Below are positions 43,813 through 54,169 of a stretch of 64,000 nt of DNA, piece by piece. The DNA lies in the NCBI RefSeq assembly GCF_012396125.1, contig NZ_JAAXOX010000002.1, positions 248,001-312,000 on the forward strand, in the 5' to 3' direction. The position numbers and the translations under genes are program-made. Every line of letters starts with the position of its first letter. Position 1 is the first letter of the stretch. This DNA comes from Cellulomonas denverensis. Its GTDB lineage: Bacteria; Actinomycetota; Actinomycetes; Actinomycetales; Cellulomonadaceae. The notes beneath the pieces were generated by a model that was given only the letters and a program-made list of their open reading frames with translations, was not told where the DNA came from and made no database searches.

Positions 43813-45092
43813 AGCCCGACCTGGACCATCAGCGCGCCGACCTCCGCCTTGGACAGCACGCGGCTGCGCCCGGGCTTGAGGTCGCCGAGCCGGATGGAGC
43901 CGATCCGGGTCCGCACCAGCCGGGTCACCGGGTGCCCGACCTCCTTCATCAGGCGGCGCACGATCCGGTTCCGGCCCTCGTGGATCACGATCTCGATCAG
44001 GCTGGCGTAGGGGGTGGCTTGCACGATCCGGGCGTCGGCGACCTCGACCGGCCCGTCCTCCAGCTCGATGCCCCTCTTCAACCGGGCGGGCAGCGAGGCC
44101 GGGACCCGGCCCTCGACGTCCACCAGGTAGGTCTTAAGCACGCCGTGCGACGGGTGCGACAGCCGGTTGGCCAGCTCGCCGTCGTTGGTCAGCAGGATCA
44201 GGCCCTCGGAGTCCGCGTCCAGCCGGCCGACGTGGAACAGCCGCTCCTGCCGGTCCGGCACCAGGTCGCGCAGGGTCGGGCGGCCCTCCGGGTCGTCCAT
44301 GGTGGAGACGACGCCCAGCGGTTTGTTGACCGCCAGGGTGATCCGGGAGCTGTCCAGCTGGACCCGCAGGCCGTCGACGTGGATCACCGAGGTCGGGCTG
44401 ACCCGCACGCCGAGCTCGATCACCGGCTCGCCGTCCACGGTCACCCGGCCGGCGGTGATCAGCTCCTCGCAGGCCCGCCGCGAGCCGAGACCGGCCTGGG
44501 CCAGCACCTTCTGCAGCCGGATGCCCTCGGGGTCGTGCACGTCCGAGGTCGGCTGGGCCGGGCGGCGCGGGGCGCGCGACCCGCTGGGCGCATCCGGCCA
44601 GCGCGAGCCGGGACGGCCCACCGCGGGGCCACCGCGCCGGGCACCGGGACGGCCGGCACCCGAGGCACCGGGACGACCGGCGCCCGAGGCGCCCGGACGA
44701 CCGGACGCACCAGGACGACCCGACGCGCCGGGACGACCGGTCCCGGAAGCGCCCCCGCGAGAGGCACCGGAACGACCGACCGCCGCGCCAGTGCCGCTCG
44801 ACCCAGCGGCACCCGTGCCGCCCGGACGGCCGTATCCGCCGCTACGACCCGAGGCACCACCGCGCCCGGCCTGCCCACCGGCAGCCTGCGATCCCCCGCG
44901 TCCACCGCCGGCCGAGCCGCCGGAACGCCCGGCACCCGACGCACCACCACGCCCCGCGCCGGCCGCACCGCCACGCCCGCCGCCCGACGCACCGCCACGC
45001 CCGGCACCCGCCGCACCACCACGCCCGGCCCCGCCGGAACGCCCCGCGCCGCCACCACCAGTGCGGCCGTTGCCGCCCCGTCCTGCACTCAT
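43809..45092 (-). CDS. rluB: Pseudouridine synthase RluB-type with long Gly/Arg-rich N-terminus
   Basis: A 427-residue enzyme expected to make pseudouridine in 23S rRNA. The first 170 residues are low-complexity repeats of GRGG, GASG and GRPGASG type, possibly a disordered RNA-binding tail. The S4 domain follows (IRLQKVLAQAGLGSRRACEELI, about 190-235), then the RsuA-family catalytic domain with NKPLGVVSTMDDPEGRPTL and the active-site Asp in GRLDADSEGL. The ATG at 45092 overlaps the scpB stop by one base; a GTG one codon earlier is an alternative. It belongs to the scpA-scpB-rluB-tyrA-cmk operon. Confidence 0.93.
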   Translation of the reverse strand: MSAGRGGNGRTGGGGAGRSGGAGRGGAAGAGRGGASGGGRGGAAGAGRGGASGAGRSGGSAGGGRGGSQAAGGQAGRGGASGRSGGYGRPGGTGAAGSSGTGAAVGRSGASRGGASGTGRPGASGRPGASGRPGASGAGRPGASGAGRPGARRGGPAVGRPGSRWPDAPSGSRAPRRPAQPTSDVHDPEGIRLQKVLAQAGLGSRRACEELITAGRVTVDGEPVIELGVRVSPTSVIHVDGLRVQLDSSRITLAVNKPLGVVSTMDDPEGRPTLRDLVPDRQERLFHVGRLDADSEGLILLTNDGELANRLSHPSHGVLKTYLVDVEGRVPASLPARLKRGIELEDGPVEVADARIVQATPYASLIEIVIHEGRNRIVRRLMKEVGHPVTRLVRTRIGSIRLGDLKPGRSRVLSKAEVGALMVQVGL

Positions 45093-45727
45093 CACACGTC
45101 TCCAGTCGTCACGTCGCCGTCCATGCCGTCGAGCCCCGCGATGGCGCTCATCTCCGGCAGGTAGGGCGCGAGCGGGGGCAGCTGATCCAGGGAGGTCAGG
45201 CCCATCCGCTCCAGGAAGTATCCCGTGGTGCCGTACAGCACCGCACCCGTCGACGGGTCCTGTCCGACCTCGCCGATCAACCCGCGGGTGGTCAACGTGC
45301 GGACCACGCCGTCGACGCTCACCCCGCGGATGCCGGACACCTGCCCACGGCTGACCGGCTGACGGTACGCGATCACGGCCAGGGTCTCCAATGCCGCCTG
45401 GGTCAGCCGCTGGGTCTGCCCGTTCACCACGAACCGGCTCACCACCGGGTGGAAGGCCGGATCGGAGTAGATCCGCCAGCCCCCGCCGACCTGGCGCAGC
45501 TCGAAGCCGCGGGGCCGTCCGCCGTGCTCACCGCGGTACTCGGCGGCCAGCTCGGCGAGCAGGGTCTCGACCTCCTCGGTGGGCAGTTCGAGCTCGGTGG
45601 CCAGCCGGAGCGCGGGCACCGGCTCGTCGGCGACCATCAGCACGGCCTCGAGCGCGGCGAGCGCCCCACCGGGCAGGTCGTGCACGTCGACGGTCTCGAC
45701 GGTCTCGGGTTCCAGCCCGTCAGTCAT
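45092..45727 (-). CDS. scpB: Segregation and condensation protein B
   Basis: A 211-residue regulator of the SMC condensin complex. Two winged-helix domains are seen: GGALAALEAVLMVADEPVPALRLATELELP at the N-terminus and TQRLTQAALETLAVIAYRQPVSRGQVSGIRGVSVDGVVRTLTTRGLI in the middle, the latter diagnostic of ScpB. It acts with ScpA and Smc in chromosome compaction. It overlaps scpA by eight bases and the rluB start by one base. Confidence 0.95.
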   Translation of the reverse strand: MTDGLEPETVETVDVHDLPGGALAALEAVLMVADEPVPALRLATELELPTEEVETLLAELAAEYRGEHGGRPRGFELRQVGGGWRIYSDPAFHPVVSRFVVNGQTQRLTQAALETLAVIAYRQPVSRGQVSGIRGVSVDGVVRTLTTRGLIGEVGQDPSTGAVLYGTTGYFLERMGLTSLDQLPPLAPYLPEMSAIAGLDGMDGDVTTGDV

Positions 45728-46598
45728 CGGTCAGATCCTCCAGTGCGTCCAGGCCGCCGGCCCCGCCGTCCTCGTCGTCGAAGTCGCTGCTCACCCCGAT
45801 GTCGCCGCCGCCGGAGCCGGTCCAGCGGACGGTGAGCTCACCGAGCGGGGTGACCTGATCGAAGCCGACCGAGCCGTCGCGGAACAGTTCCAGCAGGGCC
45901 AGGAACCGGGCGACGACGACCAGGGTGGAGCCGGCATCCGCGGTGAGGGTGCGGAAGCTGGCGACGCCGCCGTGGTGCCGCAGCCGGTCGGCGATCGCCA
46001 GCGCCTGTTCCCGGACGCTGACCGGCGGGGCGTGCAGGTGGCTGATGTCCACCCCGGGCGGGGGCGGCGGCGGGGCCATCGCCTTCGCGGCCAGGGCGGC
46101 GAGCTCCTCCGGCCCGATCTGCCAGATCAGCTCGGGCAGCAGGGCGGCGAACTGGGGTTCCAGCTCGACGGTGCGCGGATGCCGGCGGGCCTCGTCGGCC
46201 AGGTGCGCCCCGATGTCCCCGGCGACCACCTTGTAGGCGCGGTACTGCAGCAGCCGGGCGAACAGCAGGTCGCGGGCCTCCAGCAATTCCAGGTCGTCGT
46301 CGTCCTCGACGTCGCCGGAGGGCAGCAGCCGGGCGGCCTTGAGGTCCAGCAGGGTGGCGGCGACCACCAGGAATTCGCTGGCCTGGGACAGGTCCCACTG
46401 GTCGGCGGCCTTGATGTAGCCGATGAACTCGTCGGTGACCGCGGCCAGGGCGACCTCGGTGATGTCCAGCTTGTGCTTGGCGATCAGGCCGAGCAGCAGG
46501 TCGAACGGCCCGGAGAAGACGTCCAGGTGGACCTGGAACGCACTGGTCCCCGCGAGCGGGGTGGTCTCAGGCGGCGTCGCCACGGGCGACGAGTTCAC
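45720..46598 (-). CDS. scpA: Segregation and condensation protein A (kleisin)
   Basis: A 292-residue kleisin. FQVHLDVFSGPFDLLLGLIAKHKLDITEVALAAVTDEFI at the N-terminus is the ScpA signature that binds the Smc neck; the C-terminal winged helix binds the Smc cap. A Pro-rich linker (KAMAPPPPPPG) lies between. It bridges Smc heads with ScpB. The GTG at 46598 overlaps parA by 32 bases; a GTG five codons later is also possible. The C-terminus is unusually acidic and Gly-rich. Confidence 0.95.
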   Translation of the reverse strand: MNSSPVATPPETTPLAGTSAFQVHLDVFSGPFDLLLGLIAKHKLDITEVALAAVTDEFIGYIKAADQWDLSQASEFLVVAATLLDLKAARLLPSGDVEDDDDLELLEARDLLFARLLQYRAYKVVAGDIGAHLADEARRHPRTVELEPQFAALLPELIWQIGPEELAALAAKAMAPPPPPPGVDISHLHAPPVSVREQALAIADRLRHHGGVASFRTLTADAGSTLVVVARFLALLELFRDGSVGFDQVTPLGELTVRWTGSGGGDIGVSSDFDDEDGGAGGLDALEDLTDD

Positions 46599-47445
46599 GG
46601 GCGAGCTGGCGGTAGGCCTGAGCGCCGGGGTGCTGCGGGGCGTAGCTGGTGATCGGCTCCGCGGCGACCGAGGCGTCCGGGAACTTCACCGTCCGGCCGA
46701 TCACGGTGTGCAGCAGGACGTCGCCGAAGGCCTCGTGCACCCGGGCGACCACCTCGCGGGCGTGCAGGGTGCGAGGGTCGTACATGGTGGCCAGGATGCC
46801 GTCCACCTCCAGCCGCGGGTTCAGCCGGTCGCGGACCTTCTCGATCGTCTCCACCAGCAGGGCCACGCCACGCAGGGCGAAGAACTCGCACTCCAGCGGG
46901 ATCAGCACCCCGTGGGCGGCGGTGAGCGCGTTCACGGTGAGCAGGCCGAGCGAGGGCTGGCAGTCGATCAGGATCACGTCGTAGTCGTCCATCACCGGGC
47001 GCAGCACCCGGGACAGGATCGACTCGCGGGCCACCTCGCTGACCAGCTGCACCTCGGCGGCGGACAGGTCGATGTTGGCCGGCAGCAGGTCGAGGCTGCC
47101 CTCCAGGCTGTCGGTGCCGGTGGGGCGGATCAGCTCGTGGATGTCGACGTGCCGGTCCACCAGCAGGTCGTAGACGGTGCGGTCCAGCTCGTGCGGGTTG
47201 ACCCCCAGGCCGACCGAGGCGGCGCCCTGCGGGTCGAAGTCGACGATCAGCACCTTGCGGCCGTACTCGGCCAGCGCGGCGGCCAGGTTGATGGTGGTGG
47301 TGGTCTTGCCCACGCCACCCTTCTGGTTGCACATCGCGATCACGCGGGCGGGGCCGTGCGCGCTCAGCGGGGCGGGGACGGGGAACTCCGGCAGCGGTCG
47401 CCCCACTGCGTCGACTGCGTTCTCGGTCGTCTCCTCGCGTGCCAC
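46567..47445 (-). CDS. parA: ParA/Soj family ATPase
   Basis: A 292-residue deviant Walker ATPase. CNQKGGVGKTTT at 39-50 is the ParA signature with its extra lysine, followed by VLIVDFDPQGAASVGLG and the Walker B-like VILIDCQPSLGLLTVNAL. It binds DNA non-specifically and moves ParB-bound or other cargo. No ParB lies beside it; ParA proteins encoded next to scpA are often a second, orphan set separate from the origin parAB pair. Translation starts at GTG 47445. Confidence 0.92.
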   Translation of the reverse strand: MAREETTENAVDAVGRPLPEFPVPAPLSAHGPARVIAMCNQKGGVGKTTTTINLAAALAEYGRKVLIVDFDPQGAASVGLGVNPHELDRTVYDLLVDRHVDIHELIRPTGTDSLEGSLDLLPANIDLSAAEVQLVSEVARESILSRVLRPVMDDYDVILIDCQPSLGLLTVNALTAAHGVLIPLECEFFALRGVALLVETIEKVRDRLNPRLEVDGILATMYDPRTLHAREVVARVHEAFGDVLLHTVIGRTVKFPDASVAAEPITSYAPQHPGAQAYRQLARELVARGDAA

Positions 47446-47470
47446 CCGGACACCTTAGCGGCCGGCCGGC

Positions 47471-48427
47471 TCAGACCCGCTGCCGCCGCGCCCGCGGGTG
47501 ACTGGTGGCGTAGACCTCACGCAGGGTGTCCGGGGTGACCTTGGTGTAGATCTGGGTGGTGGTCACCGAGGCGTGGCCGAGCAGCTCCTGCACCACCCGA
47601 ACGTCGGCGCCACCGGCCAGCAGGTGGGTGGCGAAGGAGTGCCGCAGGGTGTGCGGGGAGACGTGCACCGAGGCGGGCAGCCCGGCCCGCTGCGCGGCGG
47701 TGTGCAGCACGGCCCAGGCGCTCTGCCGGCTGAGCGGTCCGCCCCGGGTGTTGAGGAACACCCGCGACCCGCCACGGCCCGCGGCGGCCAGCACCGGCCG
47801 GGCCCGCACCAGGTAGGCCTCCACCGCCTCCACCGCGTAGGCGCCCACCGGCACCACCCGCTCCTTGCGCCCCTTGCCGAACAGCCGGACCGCGGCGCGG
47901 CCGGGGGTGAGGTCCAGGTCGTCGACGTCCAGGCCGACCGCCTCGGAGATCCGCGCGCCGGTGGAGTACAGCAGTTCCAGCAGTGCCCGGTCGCGCAGCG
48001 GCAGCGGTCCCTCGCCGAGCGAGGCGGCGTCCAGCAACCGCTCGACCTCCTCGGTGCTGATCGCCTTGGGCAGCCGCTGGGCCTGCCGGGGCGGGCGGAC
48101 CCCCCGTGCCGGGTCGCCGGGGGCCAACCCCTCCAGCACGCAGAACTTGTGCCAGCCGCGGGCGGCGACCACGGCGCGGGCCGCGGAGGCCGCGGACAGG
48201 ATGGCCCGGCCGTCGGCGCCGGTCCGGATCGCGGTCAGGTAGTCCTCGACATCGGACTCGGTGACCTGGTCCGGGGCGGTGCGGCCGGCAGCGGCCAGGA
48301 AGTCCAGGTAGCGGCCGAGGTCGCGGCGGTAGGCGGCCAGCGTGTTGCGGCTCAGCCCGCGCTCGACGGTCAGGTGGGCCAGGTAGGCGTCCAGCGCCGT
48401 GGCCAGCCCGGGGGGAGGTCCGTCCAC
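47471..48427 (-). CDS. xerD: Site-specific tyrosine recombinase XerD
   Basis: A 318-residue recombinase that resolves chromosome dimers at dif with XerC. An N-terminal SAM-like core-binding domain ([26 protein letters not shown]) precedes the catalytic domain with Arg159 (TGARISE), Lys in [10 protein letters not shown], His259-Arg262 (HTLRH), His285 (LLGHAS) and Tyr294 (QIYTKV). It is not linked to the island at 28580. The GTG start at 48427 has a strong AGGGGAGGG upstream. It precedes the parA-scpAB genes on the same strand. Confidence 0.94.
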   Translation of the reverse strand: MDGPPPGLATALDAYLAHLTVERGLSRNTLAAYRRDLGRYLDFLAAAGRTAPDQVTESDVEDYLTAIRTGADGRAILSAASAARAVVAARGWHKFCVLEGLAPGDPARGVRPPRQAQRLPKAISTEEVERLLDAASLGEGPLPLRDRALLELLYSTGARISEAVGLDVDDLDLTPGRAAVRLFGKGRKERVVPVGAYAVEAVEAYLVRARPVLAAAGRGGSRVFLNTRGGPLSRQSAWAVLHTAAQRAGLPASVHVSPHTLRHSFATHLLAGGADVRVVQELLGHASVTTTQIYTKVTPDTLREVYATSHPRARRQRV

Positions 48428-48447
48428 CGGCCCTCCCCTCTGTCTGG

Positions 48448-49422
48448 TCAGAACGGGAGGAAGACGTCCACCGCCACCGCGATCGACAGCAGCGACAGGT
48501 ACGTGATCGACCCGTGGAACACCGACATCGCGCGGAGCTTGCCGCGGGACGGGTCCTGGGCGCGACGGTACAGGCCGATGCACGAGGCGAGGAACCACAC
48601 GCCGAGGACGGTGGCGACCACGGCGTACACCCAGGTCATCCCGGCGACCGGCACCAGCAGCAGCGAGCAGGCGATCATCGCGACGGTGTAGGCGATCATC
48701 TCCCGGGCGACCTTGGCCTCGGCGGCCACCACCGGCAGCATCGGCACCCCGGCCGCGGCGTAGTCCTTGCGGAACTTCATCGACAGCGGCCAGTAGTGCG
48801 GCGGGGTCCAGAAGAAGATCACCCCGAACAGCAGCGCCGCCGCCCAGGACACCCCACCGGTCACCGAGGACCAGCCGATCAGCACCGGCATACAGCCGGC
48901 CGCCCCGCCCCAGACGATGTTCTGCGGGGTGCGGCGCTTGAGGATCATGGTGTAGCCGACGACGTAGATCACGATCGCGCCGCCGGTGAGCAGCGCGGAC
49001 GGCACGTTCACCAGCAGGGCCAGCCAGGTCAGCGACCCGACGGTGAGCGCCAGGCCGAAGATCAGGGCGGCACGCGGGCTGATCTCCCCGGTGACCAGCG
49101 GACGGCGCTTGGTCCGGTTCATCACCTGGTCGATGTCGCGGTCCAGGTAGCAGTTGAGCACGTTCGCCGCACCGGCCGCGGCGGCGCCGCCGACCAGGGT
49201 GGCCAGCACCAGCCACAGCGAGGGCAGTCCGTTCGCCGCCAGGATCATGGTCGGCAGGGTCGTGACCAGCAGCAGCTCGATCACGCGCGGCTTGGTCAGC
49301 GCGACATAGGCGCCGAGGGTCCGGCGCAGGCCGGTGGACCGGGTCCCCTGCTGGGCGGGCCGGGCGGCGCCGGCGGTCGCTCCGGCCTCGTTGGCGCCGA
49401 TGGCAGGGCTGATGGTGCGCAC
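48448..49422 (-). CDS. ctaB: Protohaem IX farnesyltransferase (haem O synthase)
   Basis: A 324-residue, nine-helix membrane prenyltransferase that adds farnesyl to haem B for haem-copper oxidases. Its signature [20 protein letters not shown] and second Asp-rich region [28 protein letters not shown] are intact. The start is taken as GTG 49422 with GAGGAGG upstream at slightly wide spacing. As in many actinomycetes it lies divergent from the pentose-phosphate operon. Confidence 0.94.
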   Translation of the reverse strand: MRTISPAIGANEAGATAGAARPAQQGTRSTGLRRTLGAYVALTKPRVIELLLVTTLPTMILAANGLPSLWLVLATLVGGAAAAGAANVLNCYLDRDIDQVMNRTKRRPLVTGEISPRAALIFGLALTVGSLTWLALLVNVPSALLTGGAIVIYVVGYTMILKRRTPQNIVWGGAAGCMPVLIGWSSVTGGVSWAAALLFGVIFFWTPPHYWPLSMKFRKDYAAAGVPMLPVVAAEAKVAREMIAYTVAMIACSLLLVPVAGMTWVYAVVATVLGVWFLASCIGLYRRAQDPSRGKLRAMSVFHGSITYLSLLSIAVAVDVFLPF

Positions 49423-49784
49423 GCGGTCCGGTCCTCCTCGCGTCGACCCCTGGGCTCCGGTGCGGCCGGGAGGGCCGCGCGGCACGGAACGCCAGTGGGG
49501 GTGGTCGTCCGGCCATCCTACGCACGGGGGTGCTACCAGATGGGCGTCTTCGCCCCCAGGGACATGGGTCCCACGGTGTGATTTCCGTCCCGATCCGGGC
49601 CGGTGACCCGCACAGTACCGGGCCGGGACCGCCGCGGCCTTTCCGGAGCGTGGCCACGACCGGCGGACCCCCACCGCCCAGGATTAGGCTCGACCTGCAC
49701 GTCGGGGGTGGTTCGTGCCGCCCCGGCCCGCGTGTTCGCGTCGACGTCCCGGGAGCTCCGGGGCCGGAATGAGGTGACTTCTTC
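49423..49784. other. Divergent intergenic region ctaB/tal, no gene
   Basis: These 362 bases separate the divergent ctaB and tal genes and must hold both promoters. I see no coding frame with a family match, no RNA fold that I recognise and no transketolase remnant. The tal ribosome site AATGAGGTG is at about 49770. Confidence 0.5.
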
Positions 49785-50896
49785 ATGGCAGGCAGCACCA
49801 CGCCGCTCGACCGGCTGAGTGAGGCAGGTGTCGCGGTCTGGCTGGACGACCTGTCCCGCGAGCGGCTGCGCACCGGCAATCTGGCCGACCTGGTCGCCCA
49901 CCACCACGTGGTCGGGGTGACGACCAACCCGACGATCTTCGCCTCGGCGCTGGCCAAGGGTGACGCCTACGACGCCCAGCTCGCCGAGCTGCGCGGCTCC
50001 ACCGACGTGGACGGTGCGGTCTTCGCGATCACCACCGACGACGTCCGTGAGGCGGCCGACGTGCTGCGCGCGACCTACGACGCCACCGGCGGCCAGGACG
50101 GCCGGGTCTCGATCGAGGTCGACCCGCGGCTGGCCCGGGACACCCAGGCGACCATCGACTCGGCCCGCGCGCTGTGGTCGACGGTGGACCGCCCGAACGT
50201 CTTCATCAAGATCCCGGCCACGAAGGAAGGGCTGCCCGCGATCGCGCAGGCACTGGCGGACGGGATCAGCGTCAACGTCACGCTGATCTTCTCCCTGGAG
50301 CGCTACCGCGCGGTGCTGGACGCCTTCCTGGACGGCCTGGAGCGGGCGAAGGCGGCCGGGCACGACCTGGCGCCGATCGCCTCGGTGGCCTCGTTCTTCG
50401 TCTCCCGGGTGGATACCGCGATCGATCCCGAGCTGGACGCGCTGGGCACCGACGAGGCCGCCGCGCTGCGCGGCAAGGCGGCGATCGCGAACGCCCGGCT
50501 GGCCTACGGGGTCTACACCGAGGTGACCGGCTCGGACCGCTGGGCCGCGCTCGCCGCCGCCGGTGCGCACCCGCAGCGTCCGTTGTGGGCCTCCACCGGG
50601 GTGAAGGACCCGGCCTACCCGGACACGATGTACGTCCACGAGCTGGTGGTGGCCGGCACCGTGAACACCATGCCGCAGGCCACCCTGGACGCCGTCGAGG
50701 ACCACGGCCGGATCACCGGCGACACCGTGACGGGCACCCAGGAGGAGTCGCAGCGGGTGATCGACGCCCTGGCCGGACTCGGCATCTCGATCGACGAGGT
50801 GACCGAGAAGCTGGAGGTCGAGGGCCTGGCCAAGTTCGAGAAGTCCTGGTCCGAGCTGCTGGACACCGTCCGCTCCGGCCTGGACCGGGTGGCCGA

Positions 50897-50900
<4 letters not shown>
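49785..50900 (+). CDS. tal: Transaldolase
   Basis: A 371-residue pentose-phosphate enzyme moving dihydroxyacetone units between sugar phosphates. [25 protein letters not shown] and [16 protein letters not shown] with Schiff-base Lys142 are the family signatures. Length fits the actinobacterial/cyanobacterial Tal class. It is the first gene of tal-zwf-opcA-pgl, linked by four-base overlaps. The transketolase gene that usually precedes it is not present at this position. Confidence 0.95.
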
Positions 50901-52434
<1,534 letters not shown>

Positions 52435-52438
<4 letters not shown>

Positions 52439-53358
52439 TCATCGACATGCCCAAGACCACCACCGGCGACATCAACAAGCGCCTGGTGCGGGAGCGCGAG
52501 GAGGGCGGCGCGATCGCCCTCGGCCGGGTGCTCACCCTGCTGATCGACGTCGGCGACCACGACCCGGAGCAGGCGATCGAGGCGGCGAACGACGCCTCCC
52601 GCGAGCACCCCTGCCGGGTGATCGTGCTGACCAGCGAGGGCCCGGGCCAGGACTCCGAGCTGGACGCCCAGATCCGGTTGGGCGGTGACGCTGGCGCCTC
52701 CGAGGTGGTGGTGCTCAAGCCGTCCGCCGCGCAGGCCCGGCACCTGGACACCCTGGTGCTGCCGCTGCTGCTGCCGGACGCCCCGATCGTCACCTGGTGG
52801 CCGTACCAGGTGCCGGCCGACCCGGCGGAGCACCCGCTGGGCACCCTGGCCCGGCGGCGGATCACCGACTCCACCGAGTGCGCCCACCCGTCGGCCACCC
52901 TGCAGGCGCTGGCGACCCAGTACCGGGAGGGCGACACCGACCTGGCCTGGACCCGGACCACGCTGTGGCGCGGCCTGATCGCCGCCACCCTGGACCAGCC
53001 GCCCTACGAGCCGGTGCAGCGCGCGGTGGTCTCCGGCGAGTCCACCCACCCGTCGGTGGACCTGATGGCGGCCTGGCTGCGCTGGGCGCTGAACTGCCCG
53101 GTGGAGATCGAGCGGATCGCCGACGCCCCGGCGATCACCCAGGTGCGGCTGGAGCGGCGCTCCGGCGCGATCGTGCTGGACCGCCCGGACGGCAAGACCG
53201 CCGCCCTGCGCCAGCCGGATCAGCCCGAGCACCGGATCGCGCTGCCGATCCGGCAGTTGCGCGAGTGCCTGGCGGAGGAGCTGCGCCGGCTGGACGCGGA
53301 CGAGGTCTACGGCGAGGTCCTGCGCAAGGGCCTGGCCAAGGTGGAGGTGAGCGCATGA
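52435..53358 (+). CDS. opcA: Glucose-6-phosphate dehydrogenase assembly protein OpcA
   Basis: A 307-residue partner of Zwf. The N-terminus (TTTGDINKRLVREREEGGAIALGRVLTLLIDV) and the blocks HPCRVIVLTSEGP, LLLPDAPIVTWWPYQVPADPAEHPLG and DLAWTRTTLWRGLIAATLDQPPYEPV are OpcA signatures. In cyanobacteria and corynebacteria OpcA is needed for full Zwf activity and binds redox effectors. Translation starts at GTG 52435 inside the zwf stop and overlaps pgl by four bases. Confidence 0.94.
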
Positions 53359-54119
53359 CCCGCACCGTGCTGGTGCACCCCGATGCCCAGGTGCTGGCGG
53401 AGGCCACCGCCGCCCGGCTGCTGACCCGGCTGATCGACCTGCAGTCCGGGCACTCCCCGGTGCACCTCGGCCTGACCGGCGGCACCGTCGGGATCGCGAC
53501 CCTGGCGGCGATCGGCCGGTCCCCGGTGCGGCACGCAGTGGACTGGACCGGCGTGCACCTGTGGTGGGGCGACGAGCGCTTCCTGCCGGACGGCGACCCG
53601 GACCGCAACGAGACCCAGGCGCGCGAGGCCCTGATCGGCCCGCTCGGTGACGCCCTGCCCGCCGCCAACGTGCACCCGATGCCCGCCCTGGACCCCGGCG
53701 CCGGGATCGCCACCCCGGAGGACGCCGCGGCCGCCTACGCCGCGGAGCTGAAGGGACTGGCCGCCGACGGTGCCGAGCTGCCGGTGCTGGACGTGCTGAT
53801 GTTCGGGATGGGACCGGACGGCCACGTGGCCAGCCTGTTCCCCGGCCACCCGGGGGTGGGCGTCTCAGGCGTCACCACCACCGCGGTGCACGACTCCCCC
53901 AAGCCGCCGCCGCTGCGGGTGTCGCTGACCTTCGACGCGATCCACACCGCCCGGGAGGTCTGGGTGGTCGCCGCCGGGGCCGAGAAGGCCGGAGCGGTCG
54001 CCAGTGCGCTGGCTCCCGGAACCCCGGCAAGCACCACACCGGCGGCGCACGCCACCGGGGCCGAGGCCACGCTGTGGCTGGTGGACGCCGCGGCGATCGC
54101 CGAGGTCGCCGCCGGCTGA
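53355..54119 (+). CDS. pgl: 6-phosphogluconolactonase
   Basis: A 254-residue enzyme hydrolysing 6-phosphogluconolactone. HLGLTGGTVGIATL is the sugar-phosphate binding loop and WWGDERFLPDGDPDRNETQAREAL and GMGPDGHVASLFPGHP are the NagB/Pgl signatures that separate it from glucosamine-6-phosphate deaminase. It is the last gene of tal-zwf-opcA-pgl and ends 28 bases from the convergent PAS-domain gene with a shared hairpin. Confidence 0.94.
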   Translation: MTRTVLVHPDAQVLAEATAARLLTRLIDLQSGHSPVHLGLTGGTVGIATLAAIGRSPVRHAVDWTGVHLWWGDERFLPDGDPDRNETQAREALIGPLGDALPAANVHPMPALDPGAGIATPEDAAAAYAAELKGLAADGAELPVLDVLMFGMGPDGHVASLFPGHPGVGVSGVTTTAVHDSPKPPPLRVSLTFDAIHTAREVWVVAAGAEKAGAVASALAPGTPASTTPAAHATGAEATLWLVDAAAIAEVAAG

Positions 54120-54125
54120 CCGGCC

Positions 54126-54169
54126 GGCGGGGCTCGGCCGGGCCGGTTCACTCCTCGGCGAGCCCCGCC
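54126..54169. terminator. Bidirectional hairpin between pgl and the conservon operon
   Basis: GGCGGGGCTCG (54126-54136) pairs perfectly with 54159-54169, with a 22-base loop. It lies between the convergent pgl and PAS-protein genes and extends into the 3' end of the latter. No T-run follows. Confidence 0.5.

Noticed and set aside
44590-45080. A repeat array in the rluB 5' region that looks like a mobile or CRISPR repeat
   Set aside because: The units are irregular, coding and explained by Gly/Arg/Ala-rich low-complexity protein.
47471-48427. The tyrosine recombinase as integrase of the island
   Set aside because: Sequence and context (parA-scpAB neighbourhood) fit the chromosomal XerD, and it lies 13 kb outside the att sites.
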